Source: JAVKBW01 sp964352715
Lineage (GTDB): Bacteria > Pseudomonadota > Alphaproteobacteria > UBA8366 > Aestuariispiraceae
Length of the DNA stretch: 39,265 bases
NCBI GenBank assembly: GCA_964352715.1
Contig: CAYGSU010000037.1
Location: 1 to 39,265, forward strand
Direction: 5' to 3'
The notes under the pieces are model-generated. The model saw only the letters and a program-made list of their open reading frames with translations, was not told the DNA's origin and ran no database searches. The position numbers and the translations under genes are program-made. Below, piece by piece: positions 39,264 to 39,265 of the stretch. Positions within the stretch are counted from its first letter, which is position 1. Every line of letters starts with the position of its first letter.

Positions 39264-39265
39264 TC

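Overview
The window is draft-quality DNA (it contains a 100-N gap) from an alphaproteobacterium. The evidence is a RegB/RegA redox two-component pair, an Irr-type Fur regulator with an ICE-box operator, an SDHAF4-like DUF1674 protein, HtpX and RsmB side by side, and fairly GC-rich coding sequence throughout. A cupin of the DMSP-lyase family and an omega-amino-acid/taurine-type aminotransferase with a MocR regulator hint at a marine organism, perhaps Rhodospirillales in the broad sense. That placement is inference.

Layout. 1-1012: the 3' end of a Bax-inhibitor-1 family membrane protein and a PEGA-like lipoprotein, each followed by a clear terminator. 1071-5199: rsmB and htpX on the minus strand, with a heat-shock-type promoter before htpX. 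Divergent from them are an SDHAF4-like gene and a DEDDh exonuclease; an FkbM methyltransferase lies on the minus strand. 5352-7259: regB-regA. 7425-14104: a tightly packed plus-strand corrinoid operon, cbiX-cobH-cobL-(small four-helix protein)-cobI-cbiG/cobJ fusion-cobM. 14105-14614: structured intergenic DNA and a 47-residue membrane protein behind a perfect CRP-type palindrome. 14615-19903: a minus-strand operon read cobA-cobB-ycgN-like-SprT-like-Bcr/CflA-orphan nitrile hydratase beta. 20040-22448: cbiD-cobK-ankyrin protein. 22452-24461: class A penicillin-binding protein. 24622-27694: irr, then an ICE-box promoter driving rubrerythrin, followed by an HdrD/GlpC-like Fe-S protein and a DUF3501 protein. 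27730-28727: an ICL/PEP-mutase family gene split by the assembly gap. 28731-29678: an ABC membrane domain without an ATPase. 29892-36253: yejABEF plus the DMSP-lyase-type cupin. 36266-39263: a MocR regulator divergent from a class III aminotransferase.

How the genes work together. The three cob/cbi units together encode all corrin-ring steps of the cobalt-early (anaerobic-type) route from uroporphyrinogen III to cob(II)yrinic acid a,c-diamide, except the precorrin-2 dehydrogenase. CbiX, CbiD and CbiG are present; no CobG or CobN is seen. The redox regulator pair lies just upstream, but control of the operon by it is only a positional inference. The irr-ICE-rubrerythrin-Fe-S-DUF3501 block looks like an iron- and peroxide-responsive redox module. 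The yej operon encodes a complete oligopeptide ABC importer.

The most notable observations are: the small S23-like protein translationally coupled inside the cob operon; the 25-bp perfect ICE palindrome; the CRP-type site over a micro-membrane-protein gene; the orphan nitrile hydratase beta subunit; the roughly 79-residue His-rich tail of CbiX; two candidate leaderless promoters; a 22-bp-phased direct repeat suited to the MocR regulator; and a 55-bp duplication flanking the N gap that indicates a scaffolding artefact.
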